NCBI GenBank assembly: GCA_017545325.1
Contig: JAFWOX010000006.1
Coordinates: 1 to 30,564 of the forward strand
Source: Oscillospiraceae bacterium
Lineage (GTDB): Bacteria; Bacillota_A; Clostridia; Oscillospirales; Oscillospiraceae
Length of the DNA: 30,564 nt
Reading direction: 5' to 3'
Shown piece after piece: positions 24,083-30,564 of this stretch (its first letter is position 1; each line of letters starts with the position of its first letter). The notes under the pieces were generated by a model that was given only the letters and a program-made list of their open reading frames with translations, made no database searches and had not been told where the DNA came from. A program made the position numbers and the translations under genes.

Positions 24083-24118
24083 CTCCCGGCACCTTGAAAT
24101 TTCCCGAAATGCCGGGAG
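24083..24118. repeat. Inverted repeat in the divergent region before the sigma gene
   Basis: CTCCCGGCA (24083-24091) and TGCCGGGAG (24110-24118) are perfect 9-base arms around an 18-base centre containing GAAATTTC. It could be an operator for the sigma gene, a leader hairpin, or a weak antisense terminator. Confidence 0.45.
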
Positions 24119-24138
24119 CCTCCCGCTTCACCTGCCGC

Positions 24139-24167
24139 TTGTCCCGCCGCGGTTTCCGTGATAAGAT
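24139..24167 (+). promoter_or_regulatory. Promoter of the dehydrogenase/peptidase operon
   Basis: TTGTCC (24139-24144), a 17-base spacer and TAAGAT (24162-24167), about 38 bases before the chosen ATG. Confidence 0.55.
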
Positions 24168-24204
24168 GAGCACAAAAACCGATGCAAGGAAAGGACGGAT
24201 CGAT

Positions 24205-25158
24205 ATGAGCGGCAAACTGACCAAGGTTCTGGTCCTGGGCGACCACAGCGCGGAGGGTCTCCGGCGCTTCCGGGCGCTTCCCGACTGCAGCCTCGTTATC
24301 GCAGAGGATTTCCGGGATATCCGCCCGGAGGACCTTCGGGAGGCGGAGATCTTCGTGGGGCTTCCCAATCCCGAGATGGTCCGGCAAATGCCCCGGCTGC
24401 GTTTCGTTCAGCTGTACAGCGCGGGGGCCAACAACTATTCCTGGCTGCCGAAGGAGGTCACCCTGGCCAACGCCTACGGCGCATACGGCGAATCCATCGC
24501 GGAGCATATGCTCACCACCACCCTCATGGCCATGAAGCGCATGCCGGAATATCTGCGGATGCAGGACAGGCAGGAGTGGACCCTCCTGGACAACATCGAC
24601 CGCTTCGCCGGCTCCAAGGTGCTCTCCGTGGGGATGGGGGCCATCGGCACCGCATATCTGCAAAAGGCCTCCAGCCTGGGCGCGGCATGCTGGGGCGTGC
24701 GCCGCACCATCCATGACCGTCCGGATTTCGTCCGGGAGCTGGTCACCCCGGAGGGGATGGACGCCCTGCTTCCGGAGATGGACGTGGTGGCCCTCAGCCT
24801 GCCGGGCACGGATGAGGCGGCGGGAATGTTCGACGAGCGGCGGCTCCGGCTGATGAAGAAATCCGCGATCTTTCTGAATGTGGGCCGGGGAAACTGCGTG
24901 GTGACGGAGGACCTGCTGCGGGTGATGGCGGAGGGCCGGCTCAAGGCCGCCTGTCTGGACGTGATGGATCCCGAGCCCCTGCCCAAGGGGCATCCCCTGT
25001 GGACCGCTCCCCGGGTCTGGATCACCCCCCATATTTCCGGCGGCTACCGGGCCGGGGTCAACTACGACAGGGTGATCGACGCCGTGATCCGCAATGTCAC
25101 CCTGGTCCTGCAGGGAAAGCCCCCGGTGCACATCGTCGACCGGGCATTGGGATACTGA
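24205..25158 (+). CDS. D-2-hydroxyacid dehydrogenase
   Basis: A 317-residue NAD(P)-dependent dehydrogenase that interconverts 2-hydroxy acids and 2-keto acids. The nucleotide-binding loop is VGMGAIG (142-148). The catalytic set is complete: Arg228 in NVGRG, Glu257 in DPEPLPKGHPLW, and His276 in ITPHISGG. An upstream in-frame ATG adds 37 residues, but AAAGGA lies 9 bases before the ATG at 24205 and the promoter -10 element falls inside that extension, so the shorter start is chosen. The substrate is unknown. The M42 peptidase gene starts 18 bases after its stop on the same strand. Confidence 0.9.
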   Translation: MSGKLTKVLVLGDHSAEGLRRFRALPDCSLVIAEDFRDIRPEDLREAEIFVGLPNPEMVRQMPRLRFVQLYSAGANNYSWLPKEVTLANAYGAYGESIAEHMLTTTLMAMKRMPEYLRMQDRQEWTLLDNIDRFAGSKVLSVGMGAIGTAYLQKASSLGAACWGVRRTIHDRPDFVRELVTPEGMDALLPEMDVVALSLPGTDEAAGMFDERRLRLMKKSAIFLNVGRGNCVVTEDLLRVMAEGRLKAACLDVMDPEPLPKGHPLWTAPRVWITPHISGGYRAGVNYDRVIDAVIRNVTLVLQGKPPVHIVDRALGY

Positions 25159-25176
25159 ACGAAAGGAACCGCAGCA

Positions 25177-26223
25177 ATGAATAAGCCTTCTCTGAAAAAA
25201 TACACGGATTTTCTGGTCAAGGAAACCGAGACCCTGCTGAATATCGACTCCCCCACCGGTTACACGGAAGCGGCGGCAGCCTGGGTATTGGAGGAGTTTC
25301 AAAAGCTCGGCTTCGCGGCCAGTCTCACCAACAAGGGCGGCGTACTGGTCTCCTTCGGCGGGGAGGACCGGGGCAGCGGTCTGCTGCTGGAGGCCCATGT
25401 GGATACCCTGGGAGGCATGGTGGCGGAGATCAAGGCCGACGGACGGCTTCGCCTCACCAATCTCGGCGGCATGAATCCCAACAACGCCGAAACGGAGAAC
25501 GTACGGGTCGTGACGAAATTCAGCGGAGACTATGAGGGCACCTTCCAGCTGTGCAACGCCTCCATCCATGTAAACGGCGAATACAACGACATAAAGCGCG
25601 GCTGGGACACCTGCGAGGTCGTCCTGGACGAGGATGTGAAAACGAAGGAGGATACGGAAAAGCTGGGTATCGCCGTGGGGGATATCGTCTGCTTTGAGCC
25701 CAATGTCCGGATCACCCGTTCCGGCTATATCAAGTCCCGCTTCCTGGACGATAAGCTGAGCGTGGGCATCCTTCTGGGCTTCGCCAGGTATATCCGGGAG
25801 AAAAGGATCACGCCGAAGCGGGCGGTCTACGCCCATATCACGGTGTTCGAGGAGGTGGGCCACGGCGGTTGCGGCAGCGTGCCCGCCGGCTGCACCGAGG
25901 CCATCTCCGTGGATATGGGCTGCGTGGGCGAGGGGCTGGCCTGCACGGAAAAGCAGGTCTCTATTTGCGCCAAGGACAGCGGAGGACCCTACAGCTATCC
26001 GGTGGTGAAGGGGCTGATCGAGGCGGCGCAGCGCAGCGGCGCGGATTACGCCGTGGATATCTATCCCCATTACGGCAGCGATGTTGAGGCCACGCTGGAG
26101 GCGGGAAACGACCTGCGCCACGGGCTGATCGGCGCCGGCGTCTATGCCTCCCACGGCTATGAACGGAGCCATCGGGACGGGGCGGAGAATACCCTCCGGC
26201 TGCTGATCGCCTATGCGCTGTAA
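25177..26223 (+). CDS. M42-family metallopeptidase (glutamyl aminopeptidase-like)
   Basis: A 348-residue two-metal peptidase of the M42 group. The expected residues appear in order: AHVDT (His74, Asp76), LDDKLS (Asp191/192), FEEVGHGG (Glu225, Glu226), SVDMG (Asp246) and SHGYERSH (His326). Family members form large tetrahedral cytoplasmic complexes that trim amino acids from peptide N-termini. AAAGGA precedes the ATG by 9 bases. It follows the dehydrogenase gene closely and probably shares its promoter. It converges with the flavodoxin-fold gene with only 20 bases between the stops and no hairpin seen there. Confidence 0.92.
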   Translation: MNKPSLKKYTDFLVKETETLLNIDSPTGYTEAAAAWVLEEFQKLGFAASLTNKGGVLVSFGGEDRGSGLLLEAHVDTLGGMVAEIKADGRLRLTNLGGMNPNNAETENVRVVTKFSGDYEGTFQLCNASIHVNGEYNDIKRGWDTCEVVLDEDVKTKEDTEKLGIAVGDIVCFEPNVRITRSGYIKSRFLDDKLSVGILLGFARYIREKRITPKRAVYAHITVFEEVGHGGCGSVPAGCTEAISVDMGCVGEGLACTEKQVSICAKDSGGPYSYPVVKGLIEAAQRSGADYAVDIYPHYGSDVEATLEAGNDLRHGLIGAGVYASHGYERSHRDGAENTLRLLIAYAL

Positions 26224-26243
26224 CGCGGCGGCGGAAGACCTCT

Positions 26244-26810
26244 TCAGGTATTCAGGAACTCCGCCAGCCGGGAGACGGCGTCAATCGCCTCCCCATCCTC
26301 CCCGGCGGGCAGGGTATTGGTCCCATGGCTGCAGACCAGGGGAAAAATCTCCTGGGCATTGAGCTGGCGGAGCAGGATCTTTGCCGTGGCGTAGGGCCGC
26401 CTGGGATCCCCGTCCCCGCCTCCGACCAGGATCACCCCGCCCTTTTTGGGCTTGAGCCCCGGATCCTCGTTCCGGAAAAAACGGGCGGAATAATAGACCT
26501 GGAAGCGGCTCGCCGTATCCAGCAGCTTTCCCGTCAGCTCCGCGTAGTAGATCGGCGAGGCGATGACGATATTGTCGCATGCCTCGATATACCCATAGAT
26601 CTCCTGCATCCCGTCCTGCAGAACGCATTTCTTTTCCTTCCGGCAGCTGCGGCAGTCGATGCAGGGGGAAATCTCCGCCCGGTAGCAGTCCACCACTCGG
26701 TATTCCCCCGCGAGCCCCTCCGTCAGCACCCGGATCAGGGCGGCGGTATCTCCCCTTTTTCGGGGAGAACCGTTGAAGATCAGGGTTCTTCTGTTCGCCG
26801 GATCCTGCAT
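26244..26810 (-). CDS. Flavodoxin-fold NAD(P)H-dependent oxidoreductase/iron-sulfur flavoprotein-like
   Basis: A 188-residue protein. The N-terminal FMN-binding loop is FNGSPRKRGDTAAL (residues 12-25). It is followed by a cysteine-rich segment CIDCRSCRKEKKCVLQDGM typical of iron-sulfur flavoproteins, and ASPIYYAELTG for the flavin ring. The protein probably binds FMN and may carry a 4Fe-4S cluster; physiological partners are unknown. An in-frame ATG 16 codons upstream would leave only a few bases of leader after the predicted transcription start, whereas AGGGGG lies 8 bases before the ATG at 26810, so the shorter form is preferred. It is a single-gene unit. Confidence 0.82.
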   Translation of the reverse strand: MQDPANRRTLIFNGSPRKRGDTAALIRVLTEGLAGEYRVVDCYRAEISPCIDCRSCRKEKKCVLQDGMQEIYGYIEACDNIVIASPIYYAELTGKLLDTASRFQVYYSARFFRNEDPGLKPKKGGVILVGGGDGDPRRPYATAKILLRQLNAQEIFPLVCSHGTNTLPAGEDGEAIDAVSRLAEFLNT

Positions 26811-26870
26811 TGCCTCAGCCCCCTCTCCGGCGCCGGGACCCGGCCCCGGCGTCAACATCTCTATATGACG

Positions 26871-26898
26871 ATTATAGCATTTTCGCCTGCATACTCAA
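26871..26898 (-). promoter_or_regulatory. Promoter of the flavodoxin-fold gene
   Basis: Minus-strand TTGAGT (26893-26898), a 16-base spacer and consensus TATAAT (26871-26876). Transcription should start near 26864, which supports the start codon at 26810. Confidence 0.7.
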
Positions 26899-26978
26899 CA
26901 GGTATCGACTCGGGACCGGGAACGCCGCGCGCACGGACCCCCGATCGCGCCGCCAAAGCGCCCCAGAGCAAAGCCCCG

Positions 26979-27025
26979 AAAAAAGCATGCCCGGAGACCG
27001 TTGGCTTTCAACGATTTCCGGGCAT
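26979..27025 (-). terminator. Strong intrinsic terminator after the dCTP deaminase gene
   Basis: On the minus strand ATGCCCGGA and TCCGGGCAT pair over 9 bp. Inside them CGTTG/CAACG extends the stem, with a short imperfect junction. The hairpin is followed by GC and six T residues. It lies about 50 bases past the stop at 27075. Confidence 0.88.
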
Positions 27026-27074
27026 TTTGTCAGCCCCGGGGCAGAATTCCAGCCTTCCCGGGGAACAGGCCGGA

Positions 27075-27647
27075 TCATTCCGTATGCGGGATTGGGTCCC
27101 CATGAATCTCCGAAACCCGTTCCGGATCCATAAATACCTTCGAGCCGGTTGCGCCGCGCTGCCCCTGATACTTTCCGGCATAAGGCCGTATGGCCGGCGC
27201 ATCCATCCCGGCAAATACCAGCTGCCCGACTCGGCGGCCCGCGGTCAGTTCGATGGCGCAGCGGTTTGCGTTATAGAGCTCCAGCGTGATTTCTCCCCGA
27301 AAACCGGGATCTACCCATCCGGCATTCTGGATGAACAGCCCCATGCGTCCCAGGGAGCTTCTCCCCTCCACGAAGGCGGTCAGGTCGTTTGGCAGGGAGA
27401 TGTATTCCATTGTGGCGGCAAGGACGAACTGACCTGGCAGCAGCAGATAGGTATCCGTCCGTATCGTCCGATAACGGATCTCCCGGTCCAGCGTGATGAT
27501 GCCCGTTGAGCTGTCCTCTACGATGCTGAAGGTGTTGCCCAATCGGATATCGATGCTTGCAGGCTGGATCTGGCGTTCCTCGAGGGGATCGATCACCAGG
27601 CTTCCTTCCTTCAGCATCCGCAATATGGTCTGGTCAGACAGGATCAT
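27075..27647 (-). CDS. dcd: dCTP deaminase
   Basis: A 190-residue protein of the dCTP deaminase/dUTPase fold, a cytoplasmic enzyme that converts dCTP to dUTP on the way to dTTP. Signatures are ILSDQTILRMLKEG at the N-terminus, PASIDIRLG (29-37), EGRSSLGRMGLF (94-105), the catalytic block AGWVDPGFRGEITLELYN (109-126) with Glu123, and KYQGQ (159-163). Whether it is the plain deaminase or the form that also makes dUMP cannot be settled by eye. A longer frame exists upstream, but GAGGAG lies 6 bases before the ATG at 27647. It is transcribed alone and is divergent from the Nmad3-like gene. Confidence 0.93.
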   Translation of the reverse strand: MILSDQTILRMLKEGSLVIDPLEERQIQPASIDIRLGNTFSIVEDSSTGIITLDREIRYRTIRTDTYLLLPGQFVLAATMEYISLPNDLTAFVEGRSSLGRMGLFIQNAGWVDPGFRGEITLELYNANRCAIELTAGRRVGQLVFAGMDAPAIRPYAGKYQGQRGATGSKVFMDPERVSEIHGDPIPHTE

Positions 27648-27684
27648 GCTTTTCTCCTCGATTCGACAGGTTAAAACTGCTCGT

Positions 27685-27713
27685 ATTCTACCATACCGTC
27701 GAGGGCTCTTCAA
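27685..27713 (-). promoter_or_regulatory. Promoter of dcd
   Basis: Minus-strand TTGAAG (27708-27713), a 17-base spacer and TAGAAT (27685-27690), about 38 bases before the ATG. Confidence 0.6.
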
Positions 27714-27770
27714 GGTCATCCGGGAGAAGCGCATCGACCGCGCAGAGGGCAGATTCTTTCCCCGGACTCC

Positions 27771-27799
27771 TTGTAACGCGCACTCGGCCAAGGTATACT
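27771..27799 (+). promoter_or_regulatory. Promoter of the Nmad3-like/GNAT pair
   Basis: TTGTAA (27771-27776), a 17-base spacer and TATACT (27794-27799). The leader is about 67 bases and ends in AAAGGAGGA before a TTG start. Confidence 0.65.
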
Positions 27800-27872
27800 G
27801 AAATAAGCTCAGGCATGCCGGAAACGGCCTTATTCGCGCCGGGCTTTACCGGAAGGGAAAGGAGGACCGGGG

Positions 27873-28676
27873 TTGAAGGTCATTCTCTCAAGAAAAGGCT
27901 TTGATGCCGCCAACGGCGGTTGTCCCAGCCCCATTATGCCCGATAATACGCTGCTGTCCTTCCCGATCCCCTCCGACGACGGCGTCGGCTATGAGGAGCT
28001 GTCTTACCGGGGGCTGAAGTACTCAGACCTTTTGGCCCAGCTCAACCCCGGAAAGGTCTGTTCGACCTGCCATTTGGACCCGGATATCCGCGAGGGTATC
28101 CGGCCCGCGCCTCCCTCCTGGAGACCTGCCTTTGGCCAGATCGGCGCCGCGCAGGGGCTGCTGTCCAACGCGAAGGTGGAGGCGGGGGATCTGTTTCTCT
28201 TCTTTGGCTGGTTTCGGCGGATCGAACGGCATGGCGGCGCATTCAGATATGTCCGGAAAAACGCGGAGGATTTCTATAACGGGGCTGATCTGCAGGTCAT
28301 TTACGGGTATCTGCAGATCGGCGAAATCCTGACGGATAGAGACAGGATCGCCGAATACGGCTGGCATCCCCATGCATCGGCAAAGCGTCTGGAAAACGCG
28401 AGCAACGCTCTGTACACGCCGACGGAGGAGCTGTCCTTCCTTCCCGGCCGGAAAGGATATGGCATACTGGATTACCGGGAAGACCGGGTGCTGACAGGGA
28501 AAAACCAGAGTCGGGCAACCTGGAGGGAGCTGGGCTTTCTCCTGCCGCAGAATACATACGGCAAACGGAAAAACTCAGCAAAGGGTCCCGGACTATATTA
28601 CGGCGGCATCTGGCAGGAGTTGGTGGTCTATGAAACCGAGGAGCTGATGGACTGGGTGAAACGGATCCTCGAATAG
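27873..28676 (+). CDS. Nmad3-like putative nucleotide modification protein
   Basis: A 267-residue protein that resembles the Nmad3 family (nucleotide modification associated domain 3). Recognisable blocks are ILSRKGFDAANGGCPSPI (4-21), STCHLDPDIREG (63-74), FGQIGAAQGLL (86-96), a GDLFLFFGWFR segment (104-114), VIYGYLQIGEI (141-151), WHPHAS (near 164-169) and GIWQELVVYETEELMDWV near the C-terminus. Conserved His, Asp and Cys residues suggest an enzyme, but no activity is established. The family was named from computational work on systems that modify DNA bases. The start is TTG with a near-perfect AAAGGAGGA. It is divergent from dcd and 17 bases upstream of a GNAT gene. The function here is not known. 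Confidence 0.75.
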   Translation: MKVILSRKGFDAANGGCPSPIMPDNTLLSFPIPSDDGVGYEELSYRGLKYSDLLAQLNPGKVCSTCHLDPDIREGIRPAPPSWRPAFGQIGAAQGLLSNAKVEAGDLFLFFGWFRRIERHGGAFRYVRKNAEDFYNGADLQVIYGYLQIGEILTDRDRIAEYGWHPHASAKRLENASNALYTPTEELSFLPGRKGYGILDYREDRVLTGKNQSRATWRELGFLLPQNTYGKRKNSAKGPGLYYGGIWQELVVYETEELMDWVKRILE

Positions 28677-28693
28677 AGCGCAAAGGAGGAGTC

Positions 28694-29137
28694 ATGGTTT
28701 CCATCAGGCTTTTTGCAGACAACGACGTTGATACCCTTCAAACTAATCTATATCCTGATAGGAGTGCAGAGGAAATCCGGGATATGGTACGGGAATGGAA
28801 TTCCGGTTCCTATCAGGGAAAACGCTTTGAAATGTTCGCGGTCCTCCGGGGCGAGGAAATCGTCGGGACCGTTTCGCTCTATGCGCTCAGCAAAAGCGTT
28901 GCCTCCATCGGGGCTGAAGTATTCGAGCCGTACAGACGCTCAGGTTATGCCTATGAAGCGAATCTCCTGCTGCTTGATCATGCGAAGGAGCTGGGATACA
29001 GGGTCATTCTGAACCAGGTCAGGACCGACAATGCCGCCAGCATCCGCTTGAACGAAAAGCTGGGCTTTGAAACGGACCGGTATGTTTACAGGAACAAAAA
29101 GGAACACCCCGTATTCCTGTTCATCAAGGCGCTCTGA
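28694..29137 (+). CDS. GNAT-family N-acetyltransferase
   Basis: A 147-residue protein with the GNAT fold: a short strand-helix start (IRLFADNDVDTL), IVGTVSLYAL (strand 4), the acetyl-CoA loop region FEPYRRSGYAYEANLLLLDHA (motif A, with SGYAYEA in place of the usual GxGxG/A), and VRTDNAASIRLNEKLGFETD, a classic motif B. The acetyl acceptor is unknown. AAAGGAGG precedes the ATG by 6 bases, and the Nmad3-like gene ends 17 bases upstream, so the two are probably co-transcribed. Whether it helps the neighbour, for example by modifying the same substrate, is an open inference. Confidence 0.88.
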   Translation: MVSIRLFADNDVDTLQTNLYPDRSAEEIRDMVREWNSGSYQGKRFEMFAVLRGEEIVGTVSLYALSKSVASIGAEVFEPYRRSGYAYEANLLLLDHAKELGYRVILNQVRTDNAASIRLNEKLGFETDRYVYRNKKEHPVFLFIKAL

Positions 29138-29248
29138 TCCGCTCTCTTCCCCACCCGGCGCTTTCTGACAGGCTCGAGGGAAAGCCGCTTTCTCTGCGCT
29201 CCGTATTCCAGCCATGCCCATGCCGCAAAAGGACTGCACCCCCTCGGG

Positions 29249-29270
29249 GCACCCTCCGCAAGGAAGGTGC
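29249..29270. other. Hairpin with GCAA tetraloop
   Basis: GCACCCTCC and GGAAGGTGC pair, with one deviation that is G-U in minus-strand RNA, around a GCAA loop of the stable GNRA class. CTTTGAGG follows on the plus strand. It may be a weak terminator of the GNAT gene or part of a larger repeat-like structure. Confidence 0.5.
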
Positions 29271-29309
29271 TTTGAGGCAGTTATTACCGACTCAAAAGGA
29301 TATGAAACA

Positions 29310-29332
29310 GGCGTGACCGTGGCGGTCACGCC
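29310..29332 (+). terminator. Hairpin terminator candidate after the GNAT gene
   Basis: GGCGTGACCG and CGGTCACGCC pair perfectly over 10 bp around TGG and are followed by TATTTTG on the plus strand. It lies about 170 bases past the GNAT stop. Confidence 0.6.
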
Positions 29333-29456
29333 TATTTTGCCATTCTGTTTATGGATTTTGGGGGGGGCAAATCCGATGCTCGTTATAACTGCGGACAATA
29401 TAAGACCTGTTCGACATACTGGAAGTTGTTTGATTAACTTCCGAGATTCCCTTCCA

Positions 29457-29882
29457 TCAGCCGTTTCCTAACTGCTCTGTCAGGAACGTCTGAGCCTTGG
29501 TCAGAACAGATTTTGTTCCTTCGTGTCCGAAACAAGAGAGGGCCTCATCGTAGGGAAGAAGCTGAATTTTCCGGATTTCTCCCTGCCGGGGGACGAGCGG
29601 TTGATTTTTATATTCTGCGAGAAAATAAGTAACGCGTTTTCGTGTACCAGGCTTCTCTGCGAGATCATATTCATCCTCAGCCTTGAAACCAGGCAAAAAA
29701 ACAGGATTCAAACCTGTTTCTTCCAATATCTCCCGGTGCGCAGTTTCCATTTCTGTTTCGTTGCTTTCCATATGCCCTTTCGGAAAACTGTAAGCTCCGG
29801 ACTGTTCTTGCACAATGGCAAAAAGGATGTGCCCGTTTTCCCTGGTGAAAACGACCGCTCCACAGGAATACTCCCAGTTCAT
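29457..29882 (-). CDS. NUDIX hydrolase
   Basis: A 141-residue protein with a complete NUDIX box: GHMESNETEMETAHREILEE followed by TGL, matching Gx5Ex7REUxEExGU. NUDIX enzymes cleave nucleoside diphosphates linked to other groups. SCGAVVFTRENG near the start and YSFPKGHME resemble the bis(5'-nucleosyl)-tetraphosphatase-like subgroup, so Ap4A-type substrates are plausible but unproven. An ATG two codons upstream directly follows AAGGAG without spacing; the ATG at 29882 lies 6 bases after it and is chosen. The gene is clearly less GC-rich than those before 28.7 kb. It follows the second GNAT gene by 57 bases. Confidence 0.9.
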   Translation of the reverse strand: MNWEYSCGAVVFTRENGHILFAIVQEQSGAYSFPKGHMESNETEMETAHREILEETGLNPVFLPGFKAEDEYDLAEKPGTRKRVTYFLAEYKNQPLVPRQGEIRKIQLLPYDEALSCFGHEGTKSVLTKAQTFLTEQLGNG

Positions 29883-29939
29883 GTGCATCTCCTTCGAATC
29901 ATCGTATTTAATCGTCAGAAATAAATGATATCTTCCAGG

Positions 29940-30422
29940 TCACTGTTTCAGGATCATCCTGATCTCTGTTGCCGCAACAGTCGTACTGTATATTTCTTCC
30001 CCGTCCGGGCAGAAGCCACATTTCTGGTAGAAACGGATCGCCCGTTGGTTTTCCTTCAGAACCCACAGGCAGATTTGCTGATATCCTCGCAGCTGCTGAA
30101 GGGCCGCATCCATCAATTGCTGCCCAACACCTTTCCCATAGTATTCTGATAAGATATACAAGGCGAAGATTTCTCCAATATCAGGAGCCTCTTCACCACA
30201 GTCTCCATATCCAACAAAGCCAATGACACGACCGGCGTCTTTTGCAATCATAAGATTATCCGGCCAATCGAAAGCGATCTTCTCACATTTTTCGAGTGTG
30301 AGCTTGTTAAGGTATTCCTGACCGACAAGTCCCGGATAAGCTTCATGCCAAGCGCGCCAGTGGACATAGGCTTTTCCCCTAGTTTCTTCCTCGGTTTCCA
30401 TCTTTTTTATCTCTATGTCCAT
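29940..30422 (-). CDS. GNAT-family N-acetyltransferase
   Basis: A 160-residue protein with the GNAT layout: RGKAYVHWRAWHEAYPGLV near the start, RVIGFVGYGDC (strand 4), ALYILSEYYGKGVGQQLMDAAL (motif A with the acetyl-CoA loop YYGKGVG) and VLKENQRAIRFYQKCGF (motif B). The substrate is unknown. GAGGG lies several bases before the ATG. The base composition is low-GC relative to the rest of the window. It precedes the NUDIX gene on the same strand. Confidence 0.92.
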   Translation of the reverse strand: MDIEIKKMETEEETRGKAYVHWRAWHEAYPGLVGQEYLNKLTLEKCEKIAFDWPDNLMIAKDAGRVIGFVGYGDCGEEAPDIGEIFALYILSEYYGKGVGQQLMDAALQQLRGYQQICLWVLKENQRAIRFYQKCGFCPDGEEIYSTTVAATEIRMILKQ

Positions 30423-30469
30423 CCCATGACCCTCATAAATCCCGATTCTTAATATATGAGTAGAGGCTT

Positions 30470-30564
30470 TTACAGTCTCTGCTCTTTCTTTATGATGAAG
30501 GTGATTGGCCTGACGTAATCTCCGATTGGGACACCACGCCCGGCGATAAATGTGTCAGCCCGCC
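30470..30564 (-). CDS. C-terminal end of an unidentified protein (cut by the window edge)
   Basis: A frame open to the window edge encodes the last 30 residues of a protein, including ADTFIAGRGVPIGDYVRP and ending KKEQRL, with a TAA stop at 30470-30472. The other two minus-strand frames contain stops. The protein-like composition suggests a real gene 3' end. The family was not recognised and no motif can be assigned. Confidence 0.45.
   Translation of the reverse strand, partial: RADTFIAGRGVPIGDYVRPITFIIKKEQRL

Larger units (their letters stand above)
29138..29456. other. Gene-free stretch with hairpins
   Basis: No convincing gene is seen in these 319 bases. Two clear hairpins are listed separately (29249-29270 and 29310-29332). 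Short frames exist on both strands but lack a good ribosome site or a recognisable protein. Confidence 0.6.

Noticed and set aside
24061..26172. A 703-codon minus-strand frame opposite the dehydrogenase and peptidase genes
   Set aside because: It crosses two genes with complete catalytic motifs on the other strand and has a low-complexity composition.
26811..26858. Upstream start for the flavodoxin-fold protein
   Set aside because: It would leave only a few bases of leader from the predicted transcription start and adds a Gly/Pro-rich stretch outside the fold.
28940..29398. Minus-strand frame of 152 codons overlapping the GNAT gene end and the gene-free stretch
   Set aside because: It overlaps a clear acetyltransferase gene, has no recognised domain, and crosses the two hairpins.
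1..30564. Prophage, insertion sequence or transposon
   Set aside because: No transposase, integrase, phage structural gene or long terminal inverted repeats were seen.

Overview
The window looks like chromosome of a GC-rich Bacillota, probably a gut-type member of class Clostridia. The signs are sigma-A type promoters with 16-17 base spacers, AGGAGG-like ribosome sites, a BlaI/M56 pair, a cell-wall protein anchored by SLH domains, and a CD1871A-type small CXXC protein beside a polyferredoxin. No integrase, transposase, rRNA, tRNA or CRISPR array was seen. Most of the window is very GC-rich. From about 29.4 kb onward the composition drops sharply, to roughly 40-48 percent GC in lines counted by eye.

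Layout. 0.1-2.1 kb, minus strand: an EamA-type transporter, a YbaK/EbsC-type deacylase and a YfcE-type phosphoesterase. 2.2-6.7 kb, plus strand: a tightly coupled four-gene operon with a flavin/iron-sulfur/CCG-domain oxidoreductase, a 63-residue four-cysteine redox protein, a short AMP-dependent CoA-ligase-like enzyme and an APH-type kinase. The first three match a cassette known from Desulfovibrio (DVU_155x families). 6.7-9.7 kb, minus: a BlaI-type repressor and M56 receptor-like metallopeptidase behind an operator-promoter with a perfect 12 bp inverted repeat. 9.9-16.0 kb, minus: a 2032-residue secreted protein with a VWA domain, ten CnaB-type repeats and three SLH domains. 16.25-20.7 kb, minus: MoxR ATPase, DUF58 protein and membrane transglutaminase operon. 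20.8-21.9 kb, minus: a 19-codon micro-ORF, a CD1871A-family small protein and a membrane polyferredoxin. 22.0-24.0 kb, minus: an ECF sigma factor and its membrane-bound partner.

24.2-26.2 kb, plus: a D-2-hydroxyacid dehydrogenase and an M42 peptidase. 26.2-27.6 kb, minus: a flavodoxin-fold oxidoreductase and dCTP deaminase. 27.9-29.1 kb, plus: an Nmad3-like protein (nucleotide modification associated domain 3) and a GNAT acetyltransferase. 29.1-30.56 kb: a gene-free stretch with hairpins, then a lower-GC minus-strand group of NUDIX hydrolase, GNAT acetyltransferase and the 3' end of an unidentified gene.

The most promising places for new biology are the 2.2-6.7 kb operon (a partial redox/ligase cassette ending in a kinase), the Nmad3-like gene divergent from dCTP deaminase, the micro-ORF leading the CD1871A/polyferredoxin operon, and an imperfect 83-base hairpin at 16.15-16.23 kb whose clear stem deviations are G-U pairs only when read as minus-strand RNA. 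All functional calls come from reading motifs by eye; no database search was run.
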